From NCBI RefSeq assembly GCF_017940685.1, contig NZ_JAGAYD010000244.1:1-64000 (forward strand): a stretch of 64,000 nucleotides of DNA. Direction: 5' to 3'. The notes under the pieces were generated by a model, which did not search any database, was not told the DNA's origin, and was given only the letters and a program-made list of their open reading frames with translations. The stretch is from Butyrivibrio sp. (GTDB taxonomy: Bacteria > Bacillota > Clostridia > Lachnospirales > Lachnospiraceae). The position numbers and the translations under genes were made by a program. Shown piece by piece: positions 49,726 through 58,792 of this stretch. Position 1 is the first letter of the stretch. Each line of letters starts with the position of its first letter.

Positions 49726-50760
49726 TTACGGTTTGCAGTATGGACACGGCCATGCCCCTCTTTTTGCACATTCTTTCTTGGATGCATATTTACCTACTAT
49801 CTGAAGGGAATTGACCCTTGTACATTCTTTCTGATGATAGGTGTATGAGCCGTCTGTTTCCTTCATGATCACATATTCTATTCCTTCCTCAAGCTCATAC
49901 CCTGAAAATGAGTAGATATTTAGCTCTTCAAAATTAGAGTAGTCAGATACCTGAGGTCCCTGCAAGAATCCAAGAACAGACGGCTTATCCATGAGGTTTG
50001 CCCAATTAGCTCTGTCAACGGTAGGGAGCGTGAAATCATAATGAAGCGCCTTCTCAGAATCTCCGCTCTTTCCATTTGCCACATAGTTATACTGATCTAT
50101 ATAAATATCCATTACTTCTGTCGTATCATTCATTACAAGGTCAAGGCGGGCATCCATATACTTTGTTTTTGACGAGAGCATTTCAAGACTTGCTGGTGAT
50201 CCAAAATACTTATAAGCCTGTTCATATGTGCCGGTATATGATTTTCCGGTTGTCCTGTCGGTTACTGTCACGTTACAGTCGGGTCCAAGATAATATTGGA
50301 TAATGTATGTTTCATCCGCATCGGCAGATACATCTGTCCAGGTATTTATGTTTGTTGTAACAAAATGTCCACTCCTGCCTTCTTCTGCTGAGTTATATCC
50401 AATGTAATAGCCATCATAGTCCATAAGGCAGAGCATAGGAATACGGTACTGCATCTCTGACTGTCCTACGGAATCATACTGAAGGTTAAGAGACTGGTAT
50501 AGAGTTGTGAAGAATGCGTTTGTGGCATCATTTCTTGCTCTTTCCGTACCAAAAAGACGCATTACAACGTCGTTGTTACCTTCGGTGGCATTCCTTTTGG
50601 CAGCTTCAAGGGCTGCATTGGTAGCGCTTCGAAGGTCTGCAACATATCTTGTTGTCTGCGTCTTATATTGAGTTTTTATATCTACCCTGTAACCAAAGAA
50701 GAATATCATTACAGAGAGCATTCCAAGGAAGAAAATCCCTAAGATATTTCTTAAATTCAT
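49726..50760 (-). CDS. Pseudopilin-like / secreted-component protein with C-terminal Cys motif, 344 aa
   Basis: One hydrophobic helix at residues 7-24, then an outside domain of strands (about residues 100-300) and a last 30 residues with CTRVNSLQIVGKYASKKECA and CPYCKP, so two Cys pairs. Joined to the previous gene by one base. Likely a minor pilin or tip component. Family not recognised. Confidence 0.6.
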   Translation of the reverse strand: MNLRNILGIFFLGMLSVMIFFFGYRVDIKTQYKTQTTRYVADLRSATNAALEAAKRNATEGNNDVVMRLFGTERARNDATNAFFTTLYQSLNLQYDSVGQSEMQYRIPMLCLMDYDGYYIGYNSAEEGRSGHFVTTNINTWTDVSADADETYIIQYYLGPDCNVTVTDRTTGKSYTGTYEQAYKYFGSPASLEMLSSKTKYMDARLDLVMNDTTEVMDIYIDQYNYVANGKSGDSEKALHYDFTLPTVDRANWANLMDKPSVLGFLQGPQVSDYSNFEELNIYSFSGYELEEGIEYVIMKETDGSYTYHQKECTRVNSLQIVGKYASKKECAKRGAWPCPYCKP

Positions 50761-51309
50761 TCAGTTTACCTTCTCGTTTACTCTTGATACGAATGCTGAA
50801 TACTTGGCAATAATCTTGTTGTCCTCACCTGAAAGGCTAAGAAGTGTGAGCATCCTTGAGCCAAGTGTAGGAGTCTTGTTTATAGCTGTGCAGTAGAATG
50901 AATCACCATAGCTCATGTAGTATGGTCTGTCCTCTGAGCCTGTATTGTAGATGGTGTAAAGGATCTCATCTGTTCCTGTTGCATAGTAGTATGATACAAA
51001 ACCGTCTTCATAGCTGCTTGCAACTGCTGAACCTGAGGAATCAACTGTAGGCTCATATACAAGGTGTTCATGGGTAAACTCTACATCATAGGCTACTCCT
51101 GTCGCATCAAGCTTTGATATGAATTCCATATAGCTTGCCTGGTCAATCTGTCCTGTAGTTGCTGCCTTAGTGACAAACTCCTCAACTACTTCCTGTGCAT
51201 TTGACTGTATAATCTGGTCAGACTTTACTCCGACAAGAAGGATCGGTACAAATATTGCAAGGATAAGGCCAATCATCCATTCAAGTATTTTTCCTATAGC
51301 TCCATACAT
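50761..51309 (-). CDS. Pseudopilin/TadE-like protein, 182 aa
   Basis: Helix at residues 8-28 followed by a long helix SNAQEVVEEFVTKAATTGQI and a beta part (VAYDVEFTHEHLVYEPTVDS and on). The layout resembles class III minor pilins (TadE/DUF4320). No recognisable prepilin cleavage motif. Confidence 0.6.
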   Translation of the reverse strand: MYGAIGKILEWMIGLILAIFVPILLVGVKSDQIIQSNAQEVVEEFVTKAATTGQIDQASYMEFISKLDATGVAYDVEFTHEHLVYEPTVDSSGSAVASSYEDGFVSYYYATGTDEILYTIYNTGSEDRPYYMSYGDSFYCTAINKTPTLGSRMLTLLSLSGEDNKIIAKYSAFVSRVNEKVN

Positions 51310-51321
51310 AAAAAATTCCTC

Positions 51322-51753
51322 TTAGTTCATAGTATATTCAACGGTAGAAAGGTTTCCCTCGGAATCATAAGCGTATGTCTTTGTGTATTTCCTTGATACG
51401 TTTATGCGGGCAAGCACGGGAGTTGTATCTCCCTTGTTTCTCATAGCTTTTCTTTCATCTTCTGAAAGAGTGTTTGAAAGCCCTGATGCATTATTTATTA
51501 TTACGGTCACATCATCAGAAGTATTAAGGACATCGCTTACTATGCTTGAACCATCAATAAGTATCTCCCTGTTGGTATATCCGTATGTTCCAAGGTCTGA
51601 TACGTCCTGATAAACATGGGTCTTATTGTTGGTTTCTGATGTCATGGTGTCCGCAATAGCGTTGCCTTCCATAAATAAAGACCTCATAAAGAGGACTACT
51701 ATGATAAAAGCAACAGCTGTAAGTGGCCAGTAGATCATTTCGCTTATATGCAT
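51322..51753 (-). CDS. Pilin-like membrane-anchored protein, 143 aa
   Basis: Start at the ATG at 51751-51753 behind GAGGTTTTAT. Helix at residues 7-26, then REILIDGSSIVSDVL and DDVTVIINNASG, paralogous with the proteins at 51811 and 10342. A later beta part (KYTKTYAYDSEGNLSTVEYT). Confidence 0.65.
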   Translation of the reverse strand: MHISEMIYWPLTAVAFIIVVLFMRSLFMEGNAIADTMTSETNNKTHVYQDVSDLGTYGYTNREILIDGSSIVSDVLNTSDDVTVIINNASGLSNTLSEDERKAMRNKGDTTPVLARINVSRKYTKTYAYDSEGNLSTVEYTMN

Positions 51754-51810
51754 ATAAAACCTCACATGCCCCGAGGGAAGAATCCCCCGGGGACTTATCT
51801 TAAGTTAAGG

Positions 51811-52299
51811 TCAAGGTGTTGCGTTTGAGATAAGTGTGAACTTGATACCAACAATGGTGTTGGTCTTATCATCCCTTACAACCACTCCTGAGAAGTTAGC
51901 TGAAGGATTGATGTAAGTAGACATATCAGACTTATCGTTGTAAATCTTCATGTTGGTAGATGAATTGGTAGAGTCAATCTTTGTCTTTAAGTCTGACTGA
52001 TAGCAGTAATTGGTCTCTCCTGAACCGTTATTTACTACTACGTTGATCTGTGTGTCCTGTGACTCGAAGTTTCTGATAGCATTGATTACCTGGCTGCCTT
52101 TTACCTGCACACCGTCATAGATGGTAAACTGTGATTCAAGGAGCGCATTGTTCATCTGTGCTACCTGAGCAAGAGCAGCGTCACCGGCTTCTTTCTCTTC
52201 TCTTACTGAGTTGTAGATCCAAAGTGCAAGGATGGCTGCAACTACTACTCCGACTACGATGATGATCGCGGTTGATACTGTGTCTTTGTTGTCTTTCAT
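51811..52299 (-). CDS. Major pilin-like protein, 162 aa
   Basis: ATG at 52299 behind AGGAGGAAATCCAC. Residues 8-30 are a membrane helix (TAIIIVVGVVVAAILALWIY) with a long helix after it, as in Flp/Tad-type pilins, then FTIYDGVQVKGSQVINAIRN and VVVNNG, a beta domain, and a C-terminal YINPSANF strand pair. Placed right after TadB/C as in Tad loci. Confidence 0.65.
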   Translation of the reverse strand: MKDNKDTVSTAIIIVVGVVVAAILALWIYNSVREEKEAGDAALAQVAQMNNALLESQFTIYDGVQVKGSQVINAIRNFESQDTQINVVVNNGSGETNYCYQSDLKTKIDSTNSSTNMKIYNDKSDMSTYINPSANFSGVVVRDDKTNTIVGIKFTLISNATP

Positions 52300-52346
52300 G
52301 TGGATTTCCTCCTGTTAAATAAATTTAGACTCGTTTTTCCTTTTAT

Positions 52347-54371
52347 CTATCCTGCAAATGATTGGTTGAGCTGGCGGAGCATGTCCGTACTCATTGCCAT
52401 CATAGGATATACGAGATATCCGCCAATCTCTATTGCAAGTGGTACGAGGGCTATAAGCTTTGCCCTGTCGGCCTTTTTCTCGGCACGCATCTGGTTATCT
52501 ATCTTTCTCTCTTCGTTGGAGTTTGCCTTTTCTGAGGCTATATCTTCAAAGGCTGCTACAACGCCCTGAGAGTTTACGTTGAGCATGTTGTTAACGAATC
52601 TTCTGAATGGTTCGAAAGGCTCAAGACGAAGCTCTTTGAGCGCTCCCTCTTCATCAAGTGGAAGCTCCATGATACATTTTGATATGGGCTCCTTGAAACA
52701 GTAAGCAAATCTCTCCATCCATTCAAGGATTGTTGCAACAGACATGTTATCTACATTCATCAGAATGATTACTATAGTCTGGAACTGGTTAACCTCATCT
52801 TCCATTCCTTTTCTCATCTCAGATGCCCTGTATAAAAGGAATGCGTATGGGAGCATATATCCTGCGATTCCGGCAATGAATACGATAAAGAGATAAAACC
52901 ATTTGTAGTAATTGACTGACAGCTCATGAGATCTTGTTAAAAGCTCTGCTGCTATCATCTGTGCCTGGTCTCTTCTAACGATTCCCTGCTCTTCCTGTAC
53001 CTTGTCGGTCAGTTCGTCGATGTCGAGGTTTTCGATACCGGCTTCTTTTCTCTCGGCAAGATAGCTCTTGGTGACATATTCCATGGCCTCAACATCTGCA
53101 TCAGTGAACTGATAGGATGTATTAAAGGCATTAGAGAAGTCATTCATAAGCCTCTTGGTCTGTTCCATCTGTGCCCCGATTATAAGTATCTGAGCTGCTG
53201 CCATAAGGACTGCTGCCCAAATGATCCTCTTTAACAGGAACTGCTTATAACCGATCCTCTCACCGTTAAGCTTAAGCTTTTCAGTAGTCCTCTCTGCCTT
53301 TGAGAAATTCTTATTGGCAAGGTTTGTAAGAAATACTGATATAAAGCCCCAGTTTGATATCTTGGTAAGAATTGGCTGTTCCTCGGGCTCTTTTCTCATG
53401 ATGTCCTTAGAACCCATGATGAGGTTGTAGCATATAAGGGATGCTGCAAACACGATAACCATCATGATCGTTCCAAATGAGCCTGTATAGTAATCTGAAA
53501 GCTCTGTGATACCTCTTGTTCCAAAGAGCTGAATGGGTTTTAAGAAGAAGATAGGTCCTATTGCTACCCATACGAGGTTGGCAAAGAGGTACATGTTACG
53601 CTTTATCCTCTGAAGCTCTATGTCAACTTCGTTCTTAAGCTCATTCATGGAGTGGATGAAGTTTGATGTTGTTGTGCCTTCCACTCCTGCAATCTCCTTA
53701 TCACCGTACTGCCATGTGGTTGTTGCTATGGCAAGGAATGTGGTGAAGTAGGAGTTTGGTGAGATATCATTGTACTTGGCAGCCTCAAGCTCCATGTCAT
53801 CACTGTTTAGGATGTCGTAGAACTTCTGTGCGTGAAGACTCATCTCATAAGGAGATTCATCTACTGTCATGTATATGGCTGTATCAAGCTGACGGTTTGC
53901 TGAGTAGTAGTTACTCTTTACATCTGACAGAAATACCTTGAACTGCTGTAAAAGCTTTACGTATAGGTTTTCATATCTTGTATTGATGATGTGAGTATAA
54001 GTAACGTAGGTTGCCACAAGGCCCATTCCAATGTAGAATATCGAGCCGCCACTTGATAGGATCACGAAAATCGCAGCGGCAAGTGCTATTCCAAGGCCAA
54101 GGGTCATGTCCTTTGTGACTTTGTTATTTACTACTGTCACATCAGCCGGATATAAAAGTGATGTTCGTGAATACTGCTTTTTAAATATCCTTCTTAGAGG
54201 CGGGATCTTCTGATAGAGCAGGTAGAACGTATACAGGTAGTTCTTTCTGTTCCTGGTCTTTACGATTACTCTCTCAAGCTTCATGCGTCTGTTTCTTGCG
54301 TAGTTGAAAGCAAGAAGAGCTGTAACGAGCATCAGACCGCCTATGGTTATTATTAAAAGCTGCTGGTTCAT
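52347..54371 (-). CDS. Fused TadB/TadC-like membrane platform protein, 674 aa
   Basis: Two halves, each with the type II secretion F-like layout: membrane helices near residues 5-22, 97-140, 263-285 and 305-330 in the first half, and near 380-400, 487-510 and 640-660 in the second. The T2SSF-like cytoplasmic core of the second half includes VNQFQTIVIILMNVDNMSVA and the later FRRFVNNMLNVNSQGVVAAF. In most Tad loci the two proteins are separate. Overlaps the ATPase gene by 4 bases. Confidence 0.75.
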   Translation of the reverse strand: MNQQLLIITIGGLMLVTALLAFNYARNRRMKLERVIVKTRNRKNYLYTFYLLYQKIPPLRRIFKKQYSRTSLLYPADVTVVNNKVTKDMTLGLGIALAAAIFVILSSGGSIFYIGMGLVATYVTYTHIINTRYENLYVKLLQQFKVFLSDVKSNYYSANRQLDTAIYMTVDESPYEMSLHAQKFYDILNSDDMELEAAKYNDISPNSYFTTFLAIATTTWQYGDKEIAGVEGTTTSNFIHSMNELKNEVDIELQRIKRNMYLFANLVWVAIGPIFFLKPIQLFGTRGITELSDYYTGSFGTIMMVIVFAASLICYNLIMGSKDIMRKEPEEQPILTKISNWGFISVFLTNLANKNFSKAERTTEKLKLNGERIGYKQFLLKRIIWAAVLMAAAQILIIGAQMEQTKRLMNDFSNAFNTSYQFTDADVEAMEYVTKSYLAERKEAGIENLDIDELTDKVQEEQGIVRRDQAQMIAAELLTRSHELSVNYYKWFYLFIVFIAGIAGYMLPYAFLLYRASEMRKGMEDEVNQFQTIVIILMNVDNMSVATILEWMERFAYCFKEPISKCIMELPLDEEGALKELRLEPFEPFRRFVNNMLNVNSQGVVAAFEDIASEKANSNEERKIDNQMRAEKKADRAKLIALVPLAIEIGGYLVYPMMAMSTDMLRQLNQSFAG

Positions 54372-55339
54372 AGAAGTTTTCCCTTTCCTGCAACCTTAAG
54401 GATTGCGTTCATATCCTGTACGAAGAGCTTTTCTTCGTCAGCGGGTATGTTTGCGAGAATTCTCTTAATGAATTCATCCGAGAACATTGATACGAACTCG
54501 TAAGTCTTTGTCTTTCTGTCAAACTCACAAAGATTGTGGTAGGCAAATGTTGATCTGTCAGTTACTCTCTTGTAGTATTCCTGCTCATTTACAAGTGCTG
54601 CCTTTTCAGGTGCTACAGGAGAACCTTCAAATTTTGCCTGTGTAATGTCAGGGAATGGATAAAGCTCCTGCTTGATAGCACTTATTTCAGTGATTCTTTC
54701 GCAGAATCTGTCTCCCCTGTCTCTTGTCATGTGGATATCAACGTCGATCGCATCTGCAACCATGACTTCTACTGATTTCTCATTGTTATATCCATCTGTA
54801 CTCATCATGTTCATAGCAAATGCTGTGATAAGGTCGGGTACTGTCTTTGCGTGGTGTGTACCGGCACCGGCCCTTGATGCAACTTTACATGTCTGTACAT
54901 ACCATGAAGCAGCCTGGGCTGTTGCAATCTCTCCGATGATATTGACCGTACCTGATGTTTTCTTCTGAAAATCAAGTCCGTCCTGCACTGATACAGAACC
55001 TGTTTCGGCAAATGCAAGAATGTTGCGGTTAGGATAAGCAAATCTTAGGTTTAATTCCGGCTGAAGCTCCGAAACTCTAAGTGCTGCTGATGGTGGGTAA
55101 AACCTTGCGATTGACTTCATGTATGTGGTCTTTCCACTACCCTGATCTCCTGTTACAAGGAATGAGAGATATCCGTATACCGTCCACTTTGAAAAGAGGA
55201 TGGGGATTATGTTGTTGTTTGAATTTGTGTAGTACTGCTCCGGTGAGATAAGTGGCGCAGGGCCTTTATATATCCCTGAGTTATGTCTGTCTTCTGCCAT
55301 CTTATTTTCCGTGGCAATTCTTTCATGTCTTTCATCCAT
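54368..55339 (-). CDS. CpaF/TadA-like ATPase, C-terminal half, 323 aa
   Basis: Walker A VTGDQGSGKTTYMKSIARFY near residue 66, Asp-box and Walker B region NIIGEIATAQAASWYVQT, His box AGAGTHHAKTVPDL. This is only the RecA-like catalytic half of a secretion ATPase; the N-terminal half is the separate gene at 55346-56443. ATG at 55339 with AAGGAGGGTTAATCCAAA before it shows that it is a genuine separate gene. It powers assembly of the pilus. Confidence 0.85.
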   Translation of the reverse strand: MDERHERIATENKMAEDRHNSGIYKGPAPLISPEQYYTNSNNNIIPILFSKWTVYGYLSFLVTGDQGSGKTTYMKSIARFYPPSAALRVSELQPELNLRFAYPNRNILAFAETGSVSVQDGLDFQKKTSGTVNIIGEIATAQAASWYVQTCKVASRAGAGTHHAKTVPDLITAFAMNMMSTDGYNNEKSVEVMVADAIDVDIHMTRDRGDRFCERITEISAIKQELYPFPDITQAKFEGSPVAPEKAALVNEQEYYKRVTDRSTFAYHNLCEFDRKTKTYEFVSMFSDEFIKRILANIPADEEKLFVQDMNAILKVAGKGKLL

Positions 55340-55345
55340 TTTGGA

Positions 55346-56443
55346 TTAACCCTCCTTTTTCCTTGTAGTAAGGAGCTGTTCAGGCAAGATAGAAGGCGTT
55401 GAATCAAACTTACGGCACAGGAATGCGAATGAATCTGAAAAATCAGGACACATTACCGCCACACGGCTTCCATCCTTCATTGTTGATATGATCTTGGGGT
55501 CTTTCTGAGTAAGTATCGTAGGTGCGTTGTACCTGTAGATATTCCTTGTTACTCTCTGAAGCTCTTTCTGAGTTTCAAACGTAGTACACGATAGGTGTAT
55601 ATTTAGACCATGGAAAACTATCCATACCGCTTCGAATGAATATCTTGGCTCATCAAGTGACTTTTCATAGTCTGATACATCCTCGGGATAGTCATCATCA
55701 GACTGGCTGTGAAGAGTGATATCATATCTACCCGAAGGGATTCCTGATGTGCCACCCTGATACTCATCTATCTCTATCTCATGGAGAAGATCCACGGGCC
55801 CAAGTCCGAATCTCTTCTCATATACGAGCTGTGTAAGGAAGTCGATCTTTTCTGCGTAGTCGATTCCGCCACGCTCCTCGATATATTCTTCATATACCCT
55901 TGTGATATCTTCCTTTGTTACGTCGTATACATCTCCGTACCTTGTTTTCTTTGGCTTATCGAGTCCAAATCTTGAGAAGTTCTTAGAAAATCCTCTCTCA
56001 CCCTCTTCCATCCAGAGCATTGTAAGGATCTCGAACTTATACCGGGGCTTAAGCTTGTCAGGGTCATTGAACGGGATGATGGAATCGATGTTGTAAGGAG
56101 AAACCTTACCGATCCTTTCATCTGTTATAACGTCCTGCGTGTACTGCTTAACGAATGCCCTTGCAGCAGCGTCACCATCTGCACATTTGTGGATGGAGCT
56201 CTTAAGCTCTTCCTTATTGGCCATCTTTTTCTTGTACTGCTCAGAATTAAGGTTCATATCATTAACTGAGCGCTTAATGGTCGCTGCAAAAGTTTCATTA
56301 ACTTTCTGCATCAGGGATTCTACCGTTATAAGCTCTTTTTCTTCGATATCATCACTGTCTTCTGTGGTCTTCTTTACGAAGTAGATAAGTCCTCCAAGGG
56401 CCACAACAAGTATAAGGATTATCATAAGTGTGTTATTAAGCAT
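55346..56443 (-). CDS. CpaF/TadA-like ATPase, N-terminal half with membrane helix, 365 aa
   Basis: A hydrophobic helix at residues 5-23, then a coiled part, and from about residue 250 the N-terminal domain of CpaF: YSFEAVWIVFHGLNIHLSCT, LQRVTRNIYRYNAPTILTQK and MKDGSRVAVMCPDFSDSFAF with the DGSRV motif. It ends exactly where the catalytic half should begin. In other CpaF proteins the two are one chain of about 450 residues, with no membrane helix. Anchoring the ATPase is inference. Confidence 0.8.
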   Translation of the reverse strand: MLNNTLMIILILVVALGGLIYFVKKTTEDSDDIEEKELITVESLMQKVNETFAATIKRSVNDMNLNSEQYKKKMANKEELKSSIHKCADGDAAARAFVKQYTQDVITDERIGKVSPYNIDSIIPFNDPDKLKPRYKFEILTMLWMEEGERGFSKNFSRFGLDKPKKTRYGDVYDVTKEDITRVYEEYIEERGGIDYAEKIDFLTQLVYEKRFGLGPVDLLHEIEIDEYQGGTSGIPSGRYDITLHSQSDDDYPEDVSDYEKSLDEPRYSFEAVWIVFHGLNIHLSCTTFETQKELQRVTRNIYRYNAPTILTQKDPKIISTMKDGSRVAVMCPDFSDSFAFLCRKFDSTPSILPEQLLTTRKKEG

Positions 56444-56445
56444 CT

Positions 56446-58077
56446 TTACCCTCTTTTAGTTCCGCATTCCTGGCAGAACTTTCCGGTGTTTACTGTTCCG
56501 CAATCAGGACAAGTCCATTCAAGTATTTTCTTTGTGCCGCACTCTGTACAGAACTTTCCTGTATTTTCTGTTCCGCATCCGGGGCATACCCATGAGTCTG
56601 ACATGCGGATTGTCCTCATTGTCTTGATCTTTACAGGCTCTTCCTTGATGACTTCTGCATCAATCTTCTCGTACTTTTTGTATACGGGAGACTCGCTTGG
56701 AGCTTCTTCTGCGGCTTCTGCCTTTTCCTCGCCTCTTAAGTATGCTTCCTCTTCTTCTCTTAAGCGCTCTGCTTCCTGTCTTGCGTCTTCGGGTTCCTCA
56801 AAAGCCTCTTCACTGGGATCAAGGAAGTCGTACTCGGCTGCGTCAGCTCTCTTTTTCTTTCTTCCAAAGAGGCCTCGCCTTTCCTTTTTCTCTTTCTTTT
56901 TCTTGTCCTTTGCAGGCTCTTCAATTTCTTCGGGTTCTTCTGATGGTTCTGATGGAGCTACTATTTCCTCAAGGCCTTCAATACTTCCGGCTGAGAGGTC
57001 ATCATCAACCTTTATCTCACCCTCGAAAGGATCTTTTGCTGCTTCCCTTAGCTTTTCATCAAGTTCATCCTTTTTTCTAAAGAACGGTCTTCTCTTGCTC
57101 TTTTTCTTTGGAGCATCATCATCGATGTGAAGAACCTCCTCCTCGATTGATTTCTTAAGGAAATGCCCTCTTGTTGTTGTAACCGTCTCTATCTCAAAGT
57201 TTGAAACCTCTGTAAGCTCGTTCTCATCAACTTCGTCATCTCTTACGAAGTTTTCGTTTTCAAACTTCTCCAGGGCTTTCTGATCAGCGGTCTCTTTATC
57301 GCTTATGACTGCATCTGTAAGGTCCATGATGGCCTCACGAAGCTTTGAGTTGTCATCTTCCTTCTCGGGAACATTGTTTTTAAGCATGAACCTTAAAAGT
57401 GTGCCGGATATCACTGCATCGTGATATTCCGAATTATAAGGGATCGTATAGAGATTGTTTGAGTTATAAATCTTCTTAAGGTACTGAAGATTGTACTTTG
57501 AGTTTGAGTCAAAGTCTGCTACTGCAAAATAGCTCTTCTTTCCATCTACGGTATTGAGAGCATGTGGAGCAGGTGCCTGGCGAATGCAGGTAACATATGC
57601 ATCACACAGTTCAAGCATCTCTGCCATTATCTGTTCATTCTTTCCATCGAGGATGATGATGATCATGCCATACACATCATTTGCATACTTGAGGATGTTC
57701 TTCATTCCGTTTACGGAAAGAGTCTTGGTAAAGTCGTTTTTCTTTGTGATATCTGCAACATCGAGATAGTTCTCGTATGAGAGCATTGGCTCTGTTGAAG
57801 AATCAAAGGTTTCCTTTACGAGCTTTATGGAGCTTGCCCTTCTAAGGAGTGCGTCGATACCCTTATCCTCAATCTGATATGTACCAAGCTCTGTAATCGT
57901 GTTCTCTGCTATCTCTTTGCCCTTAAGGATAGTAAGGGCGGATATAGATTTATTGTCTGTAAGCTGCATAACAAGTGTCTTATGATTATTGTTGATGGCT
58001 GCTGTAACAGCTATAGAAGCTGCTATTGCAGTCGCCTCATTTTCACTTACATATGAGCCCTGTACCATTAGTACCAT
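56446..58077 (-). CDS. TadZ-like degenerate ParA protein with zinc ribbons, 543 aa
   Basis: The first 200 residues have the alpha/beta ParA fold (AIAASIAVTAAINNNHKTLV), but no P-loop lysine is evident, so it may not hydrolyse ATP. A long charged linker follows (Lys/Arg-rich, about residues 300-490). The last 60 residues are two zinc ribbons (CPGCGTENTGKFCTECGTKK and CPDCGTVNTGKFCQECGTKR). TadZ places Tad pili at the pole. Fusion to zinc ribbons is unusual. ATG at 58077 behind GGGAGGACATTAA. Confidence 0.7.
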   Translation of the reverse strand: MVLMVQGSYVSENEATAIAASIAVTAAINNNHKTLVMQLTDNKSISALTILKGKEIAENTITELGTYQIEDKGIDALLRRASSIKLVKETFDSSTEPMLSYENYLDVADITKKNDFTKTLSVNGMKNILKYANDVYGMIIIILDGKNEQIMAEMLELCDAYVTCIRQAPAPHALNTVDGKKSYFAVADFDSNSKYNLQYLKKIYNSNNLYTIPYNSEYHDAVISGTLLRFMLKNNVPEKEDDNSKLREAIMDLTDAVISDKETADQKALEKFENENFVRDDEVDENELTEVSNFEIETVTTTRGHFLKKSIEEEVLHIDDDAPKKKSKRRPFFRKKDELDEKLREAAKDPFEGEIKVDDDLSAGSIEGLEEIVAPSEPSEEPEEIEEPAKDKKKKEKKERRGLFGRKKKRADAAEYDFLDPSEEAFEEPEDARQEAERLREEEEAYLRGEEKAEAAEEAPSESPVYKKYEKIDAEVIKEEPVKIKTMRTIRMSDSWVCPGCGTENTGKFCTECGTKKILEWTCPDCGTVNTGKFCQECGTKRG

Positions 58078-58091
58078 TTAATGTCCTCCCT

Positions 58092-58778
58092 TTACTCGAT
58101 CTTGCCTGACAAGGCACGGCTAAAGAGTCTTTTTGCTTCTTTTTTATCGATCTCCGGCATGAACTCCTCATAAAGAGTCATGAGAAATGCCTTGATGTCT
58201 CCAGAGAGCGGTGAAAGCTTCTGATGACCGTTTCTTACGAAATTGATGTAGCAGGAGTAGTCCTGCATGTCGTATGAAAAGATATATGACTCCTTTACGG
58301 CCTCGGGAATGAATCCCAGCTCGTCAATGATTATCTTCTCAGAGACCTTTCCTGAAGGTTTGTCGCGGTAGATGATCTCGTAATCGCCTTCAATGTCATC
58401 TGACAAAAGCTTTGATATATCCTCTGCCTGATATGGGCTGTAGGATGTCTGTACGTAGATGATATCTGACTTATTCATTATCTCTGTCGCATCCTTACCC
58501 TTGCTCCTGCCGTTGTAGCAGATGACAATATCGAACTCATAGAAGAAGTCGTAGCTCATCTTTCTGTCTGCTACACATGTGATATTACCCACCTTTGCGT
58601 AAGGCTCTCTCTCAGGCTTTGGAATAGACCTGAAGAAGTCATGGGAACAGGAGTTATCTACTACAAGTACATCTTTTCCTGCTGATGCAAATACCGCTGC
58701 TGAGTAGTAAACGACATCGCATCTCTCCATTCCAAGGAAAGTAATGAGCTTTACGTTTTTGTCTTCATAACTAAGCAT
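58092..58778 (-). CDS. ParA/TadZ-like protein, 228 aa
   Basis: A Rossmann-like start (VKLITFLGMERCDVVYYSAA VFASAGKDVLVVDNS) has the ParA/CpaE topology, but the P-loop GKGGVGKT is replaced by a GMERCD loop. The strand and SDIIYVQTSYSPYQ region fits the family's switch. Likely a degenerate partner of the gene at 56446. Confidence 0.65.
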   Translation of the reverse strand: MLSYEDKNVKLITFLGMERCDVVYYSAAVFASAGKDVLVVDNSCSHDFFRSIPKPEREPYAKVGNITCVADRKMSYDFFYEFDIVICYNGRSKGKDATEIMNKSDIIYVQTSYSPYQAEDISKLLSDDIEGDYEIIYRDKPSGKVSEKIIIDELGFIPEAVKESYIFSYDMQDYSCYINFVRNGHQKLSPLSGDIKAFLMTLYEEFMPEIDKKEAKRLFSRALSGKIE

Positions 58779-58792
58779 CCTTTACCCTCCTT

